From: SFTH01 sp963643985
GTDB lineage: Bacteria > Bacillota > Clostridia > Christensenellales > Aristaeellaceae
Assembly (NCBI GenBank): GCA_963643985.1
Contig: CAVINP010000016.1
Span: forward strand, 1-28,554
Length of the DNA stretch: 28,554 nucleotides
Reading direction: 5' to 3'
Shown piece by piece: positions 8,516-14,439 of this stretch. A program made the translations under genes and the position numbers. Numbering within the stretch: position 1 is the first letter of the stretch; every line of letters begins with the position of its first letter. A model generated the notes under the pieces. It did no database searches, was not told the DNA's origin, and was given only the letters and a program-made list of their open reading frames with translations.

Positions 8516-9916
8516 TCAGCCTCCGATTTTGTCCACGATGTTGTTGATCCATATGCCGCTGCGCACCATTGCAATGCCGAGTGAAGCTTTAAAAATGTCT
8601 GCTACCTGAACGCAGGCATAGAGCGCCAGTATGGGCAACTTCGTAAAATGCGCCAGCACAAAGGCCAGCGGTATGGTGATACACCAGCTGAAGCCGCTGT
8701 CAAACAGGAAGGTGATGCCGGTCTTGCCGCCGGAGCGCAGTATGAAGTAGGAACAGTGGGATATACTGTGTGTGAACATGAAGGCCGCCGTGATGCGGAT
8801 CAGACCCGAGGCCAGCGCTTGCACAGACTTTTCGGTGTTGTAGAGCAGGGGAAACAGGTTCGAGCAGGCAAGCACCACGAGCGTGATCGCAACACTTATA
8901 AGGAAGGAAAAGCTGATCAGCTTTCCGCAATACTCTTTTGCCGTCTCGGTATCGCCCGCGCCCAGCAGCTGACCGATGATGATGGCCGTCGCGCTGCCCA
9001 TGGACAAAAATGCGACGGAAAAGAGGTTGTACACGGTGGAGGAGATGTTCGTGGCAGCGACCACGTCCAGACCACGCAGCGAGTAGATCTGGTTGAGCAC
9101 CGCCATGGCAGCCGACCAGAGCAGTTCGTTGAAAAGCAGCGGCGAGCCCTTCACGGCGACATCACGCACGATGGACAGCGGTACGCGCAGCGTGTGAAAC
9201 AGGTTGTGGGCGAAGGTATGCCGATCACTGTGGCGGTGGGTGTATATGATCACAAAGGCCGCCTCCACATAGCGCGAGAGCACCGTGGCATAGGCCGCAC
9301 CTTCCACACCCAGACGGGGAAAGCCGAATTTGCCGAAGATCAGGAAGTAGTTGAATACCAGATTGACCAGCACAGCCAGTATGCTTGCCACCATCGGCAT
9401 CCTGGTCTCGCCTGTCTCACGCAGCGTGCCGGCATAGCCCTGCACCAGCGCGAAGGGTACAAGGCCGATCATCATGATGTGCATGTAGTTCAGTGCGTGT
9501 TTCAGCGTGAGTGCCTCACGCTCGGGGTCACTGTTCTCGTTCAGATACAGCGAGATCAGTTTTTCGCCGAAGAGCGAGAACACGGCTATGGCGAGCACGG
9601 TGAGGATGAGGGAAACGTATATTTTCAGACGCAGTGCCGCACGCACACCCTCGACATTGCCCGCGCCGTGATACTGCGAAGAGAATATACTCGCGCCGGA
9701 CACCGCGCCGAATATGGCCAGATTGAACACGAAAAAGAGCTGGTTGGCAATGGCGACACCGGACATCTCTTCCGTGCCGACGCGGCCGACCATCAGATTG
9801 TCCAGCAGGCTTACAAAGTTGGTGATGGCGTTCTGAATGATGATCGGCACCACAATGGCCAGCACCATGGCGTAAAAGGCACGCGTGCCGAACAGCTTTC
9901 GAATTTTTGCGGACAT
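8516..9916 (-). CDS. MATE family efflux transporter
   Basis: This is a 466-residue multidrug and toxin extrusion family membrane protein, expected to export cationic or other organic compounds using a Na+ or H+ gradient. About twelve hydrophobic helices are visible in two similar halves, starting near residue 17, and the first half has the family-type pattern QNAITNFVSLLDNLMVGRVG. The substrate cannot be told. ATG at 9916 follows GGAGG by 8 bases. An AraC-type regulator lies immediately upstream on the same strand and may control it, although the exporter has its own promoter. Confidence 0.92.
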   Translation of the reverse strand: MSAKIRKLFGTRAFYAMVLAIVVPIIIQNAITNFVSLLDNLMVGRVGTEEMSGVAIANQLFFVFNLAIFGAVSGASIFSSQYHGAGNVEGVRAALRLKIYVSLILTVLAIAVFSLFGEKLISLYLNENSDPEREALTLKHALNYMHIMMIGLVPFALVQGYAGTLRETGETRMPMVASILAVLVNLVFNYFLIFGKFGFPRLGVEGAAYATVLSRYVEAAFVIIYTHRHSDRHTFAHNLFHTLRVPLSIVRDVAVKGSPLLFNELLWSAAMAVLNQIYSLRGLDVVAATNISSTVYNLFSVAFLSMGSATAIIIGQLLGAGDTETAKEYCGKLISFSFLISVAITLVVLACSNLFPLLYNTEKSVQALASGLIRITAAFMFTHSISHCSYFILRSGGKTGITFLFDSGFSWCITIPLAFVLAHFTKLPILALYACVQVADIFKASLGIAMVRSGIWINNIVDKIGG

Positions 9917-9946
9917 GGATTCGACCTCCGAAACGATACTGCCCTT

Positions 9947-9976
9947 ATACTATCATCGAAGGCATCGGCATGGCAA
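9947..9976 (-). promoter_or_regulatory. Probable promoter of the MATE-tlyA unit
   Basis: Minus-strand -35 TTGCCA (9971-9976), 18-base spacer, -10 TAGTAT (9947-9952). It fits between the end of the AraC-type gene (9993) and the exporter start. Confidence 0.55.
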
Positions 9977-9992
9977 GCAACGCAAAGTAAAA

Positions 9993-10823
9993 TCAACGCC
10001 TCATATCAACGGGTGAACAGCCGTATTGACGCTTGAAGGCCTTGAGAAAGGCCGTATAGTCCGAAAAACCGCAGCCCTGCGCCGTGGACATGACCGGCTC
10101 GCCGCTTTGAATGCGGGCCGCAGCCCGGATCAGCCGCTTTTGCGACACGTACTGGTGTACGGTCAGCCCTGCGTGGCGCTTGAAGGCGTGCATCAGATGA
10201 GAAGGACTCATGAAGAAGCGCGCTGCCAGCGCATCGATGGATAGATCCGAGGCAAGGTTGGCGTTGATGTAGTCCAGTATCTCATTAAAGCGCGGGTCGG
10301 ATTTGACGTTGCTGCGCGACGCAGCAGGGTCATCGGGCAGCAGGCTCCGCAGTTGCAGCATGAACTGTATCATATAGGTGTCGGCCAGAAGCGCGTGCCC
10401 CGCGGCGGTGGACTTCTGTGCCGCCTCCAGTGCGCTCAGCTTTTCGTAGAGCGTCGCCCGGGCTGTTTCCTCGGGGTGAAACAGGCCGCTGTGGTTTCGG
10501 ATCGGCCAGGCAAAGACCTCGGCCAGCACAGGTTCGTCATACCTGCCGAAGAAACGGTCGTTGATCCAGAGTATGATGCGCTCGTAGCGTTCCGTGGAAT
10601 AGAGCCTGGACTGATGGATCTGATGCTCTGGAATCAGCAGTATGTCCCACGGACGCAGATAATAGGTCACACCTTCCATGATGTATGTTACGCGGCCGTC
10701 CAGACAGAGTACAAGCTTATGGAAATCATGGCTGTGGGTATAGAAATCCAGATCGCGCTGATCGGTGGAGTGGAACAGGCGGTAATCCTCATTCAAATAA
10801 CCGCGGTTGTTGACGGCAGACAC
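9993..10823 (-). CDS. AraC family transcriptional regulator
   Basis: This 276-residue protein has an N-terminal cupin-like sensing domain (about 10-150: HSHDFHKLVLCLDG, then IPEHQIHQS) and a C-terminal AraC double helix-turn-helix (about 180-276: IDALAARFFMSPSHLMHAFKR, GFSDYTAFLKAFKRQYGCSP). The effector is unknown, though the pattern resembles regulators of sugar or drug-response genes. The longer reading begins with TTG at 10859, but GTG at 10823 has GGAGG (10830-10834) 6 bases away and is preferred. The following gene on the strand is a MATE exporter, a plausible target. Confidence 0.9.
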   Translation of the reverse strand: MSAVNNRGYLNEDYRLFHSTDQRDLDFYTHSHDFHKLVLCLDGRVTYIMEGVTYYLRPWDILLIPEHQIHQSRLYSTERYERIILWINDRFFGRYDEPVLAEVFAWPIRNHSGLFHPEETARATLYEKLSALEAAQKSTAAGHALLADTYMIQFMLQLRSLLPDDPAASRSNVKSDPRFNEILDYINANLASDLSIDALAARFFMSPSHLMHAFKRHAGLTVHQYVSQKRLIRAAARIQSGEPVMSTAQGCGFSDYTAFLKAFKRQYGCSPVDMRR

Positions 10824-10863
10824 GGCGCACCTCCACAGCAGTTTTTGCAAGATATGCAATTAC

Positions 10864-10892
10864 ATTATAAAATAAATGCTTAAAAAATGCAA
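10864..10892 (-). promoter_or_regulatory. Promoter of the AraC-type regulator gene
   Basis: Minus-strand -35 TTGCAT (10887-10892), 17-base spacer, -10 TATAAT (10864-10869), about 40 bases before the GTG start. Confidence 0.8.
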
Positions 10893-10943
10893 GAGCAGCT
10901 TTGCAACCGATTTCGGGCAACGTGGCATTTTCTGCAAAAAATA

Positions 10944-10973
10944 TGACAACTGACCTTTTTTGTTGTGCATAAT
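10944..10973 (+). promoter_or_regulatory. Possible promoter of the Crp/Fnr-type gene
   Basis: A TGACAA (10944-10949) and CATAAT (10968-10973) pair with an 18-base spacer is the best candidate in the AT-rich gap between the two divergent regulators. A second weak -10 (TATAAG near 10991) cannot be excluded. Confidence 0.3.
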
Positions 10974-11036
10974 TTTGGTAAGATGTGAATATAAGGATGC
11001 AAAAATACAAATATCTGTACTTGTTCGGAGGGAAAT

Positions 11037-11702
11037 ATGCTCTCGGAGGACACTTATTCCAGATACAGCGTGCAGACAACCCTGCCGCAGCTGCCCTCTT
11101 GGCTGCAGGGGAAAAGCCGCAGGCTGCGTGTGGCCAAGGGCGAGGAGATCATGGCAAGTGACCAGGAACTGCAATATATTTATCTGGTCATCAGCGGCTG
11201 TGTGATCATCTATAACCGCTGTGTCAACGGCAGCGAAAACCGCGTGGTCGTGGTGCCCGAAGGCAGCATTATCGGCGAGATGGAGGCACTCACGGGACTC
11301 AAGCAGGTCGTCTATTCCGCCCGCGCCTATGTCAACAGCACGCTGCTGCGCGTGCCGACACCGGATTTTCTGAAGTGGCTGCACGAGGATGGCGAGGCCA
11401 GCTGGGGCATGACGCAGCTGCTGGCCGAGAAACTGCTGGCCACATCCATGCAGAGCAGCGAATACGGCGCGCTGGATGCCAAGGGGCGTCTGGCTCAGCT
11501 GCTGCTGAGGCTGGGTGAGGGTCGGGTTCGGCTGACACGTCAGGAACTGGCCGGCGCGTGTTCGGTGAGCCTGCGCACGATCAACCGCTGCGTGAAGGAA
11601 TTCAGGGATGCCGGCCTGCTCAACATCGAGCACGGCAAAATCGAAGTGACACTGCAACAGCTCGATGCACTGGAGAACGAACTGAACACGCATGCCCAGT
11701 GA
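11037..11702 (+). CDS. Crp/Fnr family transcriptional regulator
   Basis: This 221-residue protein has a cyclic-nucleotide-binding-like beta-barrel (about 25-115, with GSIIGEMEALTG), a long dimer helix (about 120-150) and a winged helix-turn-helix (about 160-215, LTRQELAGACSVSLRTINRCVKEF). It lacks the N-terminal Cys cluster of an iron-sulfur Fnr and the full cAMP-binding Arg-Ser pattern, so it may bind another ligand or none. The ATG follows CGGAGGG by 5 bases. The ferredoxin gene just downstream has its own promoter and could be regulated by this protein; that is inference from position only. Confidence 0.9.
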   Translation: MLSEDTYSRYSVQTTLPQLPSWLQGKSRRLRVAKGEEIMASDQELQYIYLVISGCVIIYNRCVNGSENRVVVVPEGSIIGEMEALTGLKQVVYSARAYVNSTLLRVPTPDFLKWLHEDGEASWGMTQLLAEKLLATSMQSSEYGALDAKGRLAQLLLRLGEGRVRLTRQELAGACSVSLRTINRCVKEFRDAGLLNIEHGKIEVTLQQLDALENELNTHAQ

Positions 11703-11724
11703 GCGAAAAAATGAAAATTTGCTA

Positions 11725-11753
11725 TTGCTTTTTTCATTTGGTTCGGGTATAAT
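11725..11753 (+). promoter_or_regulatory. Promoter of the ferredoxin gene
   Basis: -35 TTGCTT (11725-11730), 17-base spacer, perfect -10 TATAAT (11748-11753), just past the regulator gene stop. Confidence 0.85.
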
Positions 11754-11783
11754 ACCGCTATAAACATTTGGAGGTGTTTAATT

Positions 11784-11954
11784 ATGGCGTATAAGATTTC
11801 TGATGATTGCATTATGTGTGGTGCATGCTCCGAGGAGTGCCCGGTGAGCGCTATCTCCGAAGGTGACGGCAAGTACGTGATCGATGCGGATACCTGCGTT
11901 TCCTGCGGTTCCTGCGCGGCTGTTTGCCCCGTCAGCGCTCCTGCTGAGGAATAA
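11784..11954 (+). CDS. 2[4Fe-4S] ferredoxin, clostridial type
   Basis: This 56-residue electron carrier serves low-potential reactions such as pyruvate:ferredoxin oxidoreductase and hydrogenase. Two full cluster motifs are present: C9-x2-C12-x2-C15-x3-C19-P and C38-x2-C41-x2-C44-x3-C48-P, with the internal symmetry of the family. GGAGG (11770-11774) is 9 bases before ATG. The gene is a single-gene transcript between a strong promoter and a strong terminator, as expected for an abundant protein. Confidence 0.97.
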   Translation: MAYKISDDCIMCGACSEECPVSAISEGDGKYVIDADTCVSCGSCAAVCPVSAPAEE

Positions 11955-11966
11955 TCACATATGATC

Positions 11967-12007
11967 CACAGACCCGCTCATTTTCGGATGAGCGGGTCTG
12001 TGTTTTT
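11967..12007 (+). terminator. Rho-independent terminator of the ferredoxin gene
   Basis: A perfect 15-bp stem (11967-11981 and 11988-12002), a 6-base loop and five T follow on the plus strand. The minus-strand side has no T run, so the convergent WYL gene gains at most the hairpin. Confidence 0.95.
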
Positions 12008-12016
12008 GGAAGATCG

Positions 12017-12934
12017 TTACTTTATGCGCCTCGCGGATTCGGAATAGGTATTCAGCCACTGATGCAAAGAACTCTCGTCCGTGCGTACCAGCGCGTCGAC
12101 GCTGTCCTGCGTCTCATTTTCAAAGTCCACGTCCATGCCGAACCAGTCGAGCGTCTCGCTGACAATGCTCTTTTTGATCCGGATTCCGGCCCGCACCACC
12201 TGACCGGAAAACATATAGACGTGTTCGCTGAGGTATTTGGGCGTATCCAGACCGCTCTCCAGCCCCTGCACCTGCCGCGAATCCTTCAGCGGCAGATCCG
12301 TCAGCTTGATGTTCATGATGTGATCGACTCTGAAATGTGCCGTGTCGTTGTATTTTTGCACATTGCAGATCAGAAAATGAAGGCCTCTGGTCACGACGAC
12401 CCTGTAGGGGTTGATATCGTACACCTTGGGTCGCCCGTTTTTGTCCGTGCGCGGGTGCAGCTGCTTGTCGATGCCGTAATCACCGTACTGAAACGTGACG
12501 CGCTTCTGCGTGGCAATGGCCTCGTTGAGCACGTCAAAGCTGTACATGAACTGCGGATTGTTGGGCCGGTTCATGCTCTGACCGACAAAGGGCCGGTACC
12601 ACTTGCCGCCCAGATCCCGCAATTTGCCGATCATGTCGCGGCACTGCGTGTAGGGGATGTTCGGATTGTACATCAGGCTGTCTGTCAGCAGGTTCAGCTC
12701 CGCCGCACTGAATTCATGCTCGTAATACCAGCCGTCGCGGTATTCCAGCGGGTAGCCCGCCGCGACCAGCTCCGTCAGGTTGGCGCTGACGCTCTTGCGT
12801 GTGGCCGTCAGCTCGTAATCGCTCTCCAGCTGCGCCATGATGTCCGCCTGCAGCATGCGGTGCTCGGCATCCGTGTTCTTGCGCAGTATTTCCAGTATCG
12901 CCAGTATCAGCATTTTCTTGGGCGCAGCTGCCAT
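12017..12934 (-). CDS. WYL-domain transcriptional regulator
   Basis: This 305-residue protein has an N-terminal winged helix (about 5-75: ILRKNTDAEHRMLQADIMAQL, ATRKSVSANLTELVAAGYPLEY) and a WYL ligand-binding region (about 135-220, with INPYRVVVTRGLHFLICN), then a C-terminal extension. WYL regulators bind DNA dyads, often respond to nucleic-acid or nucleotide signals, and commonly control neighbouring genes. Here a 20-bp dyad lies beside its promoter and a second copy lies before the unknown gene at 13317. An upstream TTG reading is possible, but ATG at 12934 has GGAGG 8 bases away. The WYL triad itself is diverged (the segment reads PYRVV), so the ligand is unknown. Confidence 0.87.
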   Translation of the reverse strand: MAAAPKKMLILAILEILRKNTDAEHRMLQADIMAQLESDYELTATRKSVSANLTELVAAGYPLEYRDGWYYEHEFSAAELNLLTDSLMYNPNIPYTQCRDMIGKLRDLGGKWYRPFVGQSMNRPNNPQFMYSFDVLNEAIATQKRVTFQYGDYGIDKQLHPRTDKNGRPKVYDINPYRVVVTRGLHFLICNVQKYNDTAHFRVDHIMNIKLTDLPLKDSRQVQGLESGLDTPKYLSEHVYMFSGQVVRAGIRIKKSIVSETLDWFGMDVDFENETQDSVDALVRTDESSLHQWLNTYSESARRIK

Positions 12935-12953
12935 ATCATCACCCTCCGGTTTC

Positions 12954-12982
12954 ATTGTATCAACACTAAAATGGGCTGTCAA
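12954..12982 (-). promoter_or_regulatory. Promoter of the WYL regulator gene
   Basis: Minus-strand -35 TTGACA (12977-12982, perfect), 17-base spacer, -10 TACAAT (12954-12959). The start of transcription would fall near 12947, almost at the ribosome site, so the leader is very short (about 14 bases). Confidence 0.88.
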
Positions 12983-12988
12983 TACGTG

Positions 12989-13008
12989 ATGCGTAGTTTT
13001 TTACGCAT
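12989..13008. promoter_or_regulatory. 20-bp dyad, copy 1 (candidate WYL regulator operator)
   Basis: Perfect 7-bp inverted repeat ATGCGTA-N6-TACGCAT. It lies 6 bases beyond the -35 of the WYL gene and covers the -35 position of the divergent extended -10 promoter at 13015. A second copy (18 of 20 bases identical) is at 13246-13265 in the same orientation. Confidence 0.65.
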
Positions 13009-13014
13009 ACGACG

Positions 13015-13023
13015 TGGTATAAA
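13015..13023 (+). promoter_or_regulatory. Extended -10 promoter of the small structured transcript
   Basis: TGG-TATAAA (13015-13023) is an extended -10 motif without a recognisable -35; the dyad occupies that place. It starts 9 bases after dyad copy 1 if counted from TATAAA. It would give a start near 13030. Confidence 0.55.
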
Positions 13024-13029
13024 TAAGAT

Positions 13030-13226
13030 ACAGAGAAACGAAAGAGGAGGCAGCACCATGAACAGGATATACGGCACGGAATATACGCAAACGGATTTCA
13101 TTCAGACACAAAGCCGTCCTTCGCGGCCGGCGGAGGCCGGCCGAAGACGGGGCGCGAAAAAAGCGCATACAGCCCTGCGATTATGCAGGATCCATCCTTC
13201 CGGTGAGCCGCCGGAAGGATTTTTTT
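13030..13226 (+). ncRNA. Candidate small structured transcript (about 200 nt)
   Basis: This stretch runs from the extended -10 promoter to a strong terminator. It contains four hairpins in series: 13115-13149 (GC-rich, with bulges), 13152-13166 (GCGC stem), 13174-13189 (CCTGC/GCAGG stem) and the terminator 13194-13220. It also has a strong ribosome site and ATG at 13058, but the frame from that ATG does not stop before the terminator. It could be a regulatory RNA, a small-protein message without a stop codon, or both. I recognise no known riboswitch or sRNA family in it. Confidence 0.4.
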
Positions 13227-13279
13227 CTCTTCGGAGCAAAAGCGAATGCGTATTTTTTTACCCATCCGAAGGTGTATAA
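13058..13279 (+). CDS. Possible small protein ORF running across a terminator
   Basis: The ATG has GGAGG (13046-13050) 7 bases upstream, as good as any gene here. The frame encodes 73 residues, with a basic middle (AGRRRGAKKAH) and several Arg codons in a row, and ends at 13279. However, the intrinsic terminator at 13194-13226 lies inside it, so most messages would end after about codon 56 without a stop codon. Its last part overlaps the second dyad and promoter. I recognise no family. The N-terminal 20 residues may be real coding sequence and the rest structure-driven. The ORF could also be chance. Confidence 0.3.
   Translation: MNRIYGTEYTQTDFIQTQSRPSRPAEAGRRRGAKKAHTALRLCRIHPSGEPPEGFFSLRSKSECVFFYPSEGV
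13194..13226 (+). terminator. Rho-independent terminator of the small transcript
   Basis: Stem 13194-13203 with 13211-13220 (10 bp, perfect), a 7-base loop, then a run of T to 13226. It separates the small transcript from the unknown gene at 13317. Confidence 0.88.
13246..13265. promoter_or_regulatory. 20-bp dyad, copy 2 (candidate WYL regulator operator)
   Basis: ATGCGTA-N6-TACCCAT matches copy 1 at 18 of 20 bases. It sits 9 bases before TATAAC (13275-13280), the same spacing as copy 1 before TATAAA. It lies after the terminator and before the unknown gene. Confidence 0.6.
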
Positions 13280-13280
13280 C
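13275..13280 (+). promoter_or_regulatory. -10 box of the promoter for the unknown gene at 13317
   Basis: TATAAC, with no good -35; the dyad occupies that position. The fixed arrangement with the dyad, matching the first promoter, is the main support. Confidence 0.45.
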
Positions 13281-13316
13281 TGAATTAAAAAAAGAGAACA
13301 ACAGGAGGATATAACC

Positions 13317-14228
13317 ATGCATGTGTGTGTTGCCGTGTTTTCCAGAAAGCCGGAGGACGTGGAGAAGCTGATGGTGCGCTACGACGACAGGGGTGACACC
13401 GAAACGTACTACCACTTCGAACCGCTCGAGGAGTCCGACGAAGAACTGCAGGCAGAGTTCGAAGAGGAGAAGGAAGCGTCGAAGGTGCCTCCCACCTACG
13501 AGCAGTACGCCGAAGGCGATGCCAGGGATCCTGCGGTGATCCGCGCGGAGTACGAGGAATTCCTGGCGGATTACAAGCCCATCGAGACGTTTGATGAGTT
13601 CATGCGTGCAAACTATGCCTGCTGCTACAACGAAGAGAGCGGGAAGTACGGCGCCTATTACAAGTCGACGCAGCGCGTGGACTACTGGACCGAGGATGCC
13701 GAGTGGCGGCGCCTGCTGCGTCTGAAGAGCGGTGAGGAGGTCAGCCGGGCTCAGTTGAAGGACATCTCAACGGAACCGCAGGGGGACAATGCGCTGATTC
13801 TTAAGCGCATCTGGGAGATCTTCATTGAGGGACAACCGTTGGTTGAGGGCGAGGACAGGCAGTACTTCGAAAGCTTAATTGATGAAAAGGGTATGTTTTC
13901 CATGTGCCCCAACGAAAAGTGGTTCGACAGGGAGGATGTTCTCAAGCTCTACGGCAGCAAGGAGAACTTCATACTGGCCCATACGCTTCTCTTCCCCTGG
14001 GGCGTGCTGTTGCCCGACGGTGAGTGGCACGAGACCCGCATGTTCGGCCTGGTGCCGATGTACTTTGAACTGTTCCCCCAGGAACTCAAGGACAAAATCG
14101 ATGCATCCTTCGATGGGCCGCAAGAGGGTATTTTCCTGGATACCCAGAGCAAGGTGCTCACCCTTTTCGGCGAGATGCTCACCTCCGACCCCGAGTTGTG
14201 GCTCACCCTCCTGGACTGCCATATCTGA
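13317..14228 (+). CDS. Acidic protein of unknown function, probably WYL-regulated
   Basis: This 303-residue protein is acidic and Tyr/Trp-rich with no membrane helix or signal peptide. From memory, segments such as YDD near the N-terminus, the E/Y-rich region around 60-95, LRLKSGEEV, LLPDGEWHE and the C-terminal LTLLDCHI recall a widespread family of uncharacterised phage and Firmicutes proteins that end in a similar DCHI. The usual GGRW motif is replaced here (DAEWRRLL), so this is a divergent member at best. GGAGG lies 8 bases before the ATG. It has its own promoter with the second dyad and sits beside the WYL gene, so a shared response is likely. Function unknown. Confidence 0.75.
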   Translation: MHVCVAVFSRKPEDVEKLMVRYDDRGDTETYYHFEPLEESDEELQAEFEEEKEASKVPPTYEQYAEGDARDPAVIRAEYEEFLADYKPIETFDEFMRANYACCYNEESGKYGAYYKSTQRVDYWTEDAEWRRLLRLKSGEEVSRAQLKDISTEPQGDNALILKRIWEIFIEGQPLVEGEDRQYFESLIDEKGMFSMCPNEKWFDREDVLKLYGSKENFILAHTLLFPWGVLLPDGEWHETRMFGLVPMYFELFPQELKDKIDASFDGPQEGIFLDTQSKVLTLFGEMLTSDPELWLTLLDCHI

Positions 14229-14244
14229 CCGATATTACATCCAT

Positions 14245-14273
14245 ATCGCCGCACGATCTGATCGTGTGGCGAT
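14245..14273 (+). terminator. Hairpin after the unknown gene, possible weak terminator
   Basis: Arms 14245-14257 and 14261-14273 pair with one G-U wobble and a 3-base loop. The following ATTATTAA is only weakly T-rich, so termination may be partial. Confidence 0.5.
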
Positions 14274-14301
14274 TATTAACGCAAACAGCCCCCTGTCGGG
14301 A

Positions 14302-14331
14302 TTGACATACAACCCGGGTCGATATTACAAT
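14302..14331 (+). promoter_or_regulatory. Promoter of the prfC-typA-recF operon
   Basis: -35 TTGACA (14302-14307, perfect), 18-base spacer, -10 TACAAT (14326-14331). It gives a leader of about 100 bases before prfC that contains short upstream ORFs. Confidence 0.82.
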
Positions 14332-14366
14332 GTAGAGTGATATTTTGGGCATGGGGGAGACGGAAC

Positions 14367-14384
14367 ATGTTTGCACCGTACTGA
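14367..14384 (+). other. Five-codon upstream ORF in the prfC leader
   Basis: ATG at 14367 encodes MFAPY followed by TGA. A GGGGGAG stretch (14353-14359) is about 7 bases upstream, so it could be translated. A second ORF (14351-14404, 17 codons, also ending in TGA) overlaps it but has no ribosome site. Whether either matters for expression is unknown. Confidence 0.3.
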
Positions 14385-14439
14385 CGGCGAACGAGCGCGA
14401 ATGATAATGATATTTGAATTCAGGAGGAACGATAGATAA

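Noticed and set aside
12996..13020. Sigma-B-like promoter (GTTT and GGTAT) before the small transcript
   Set aside because: The match is partial, the second copy fits less well, and the perfect dyad explains the conserved bases better. It is kept only as an alternative in the findings.
14230..14329. 10-base direct repeat CGATATTACA (14230-14239 and 14320-14329)
   Set aside because: Short and AT-rich, one copy overlapping the prfC -10 region; it may be chance, and no mobile-element feature lies between the copies.
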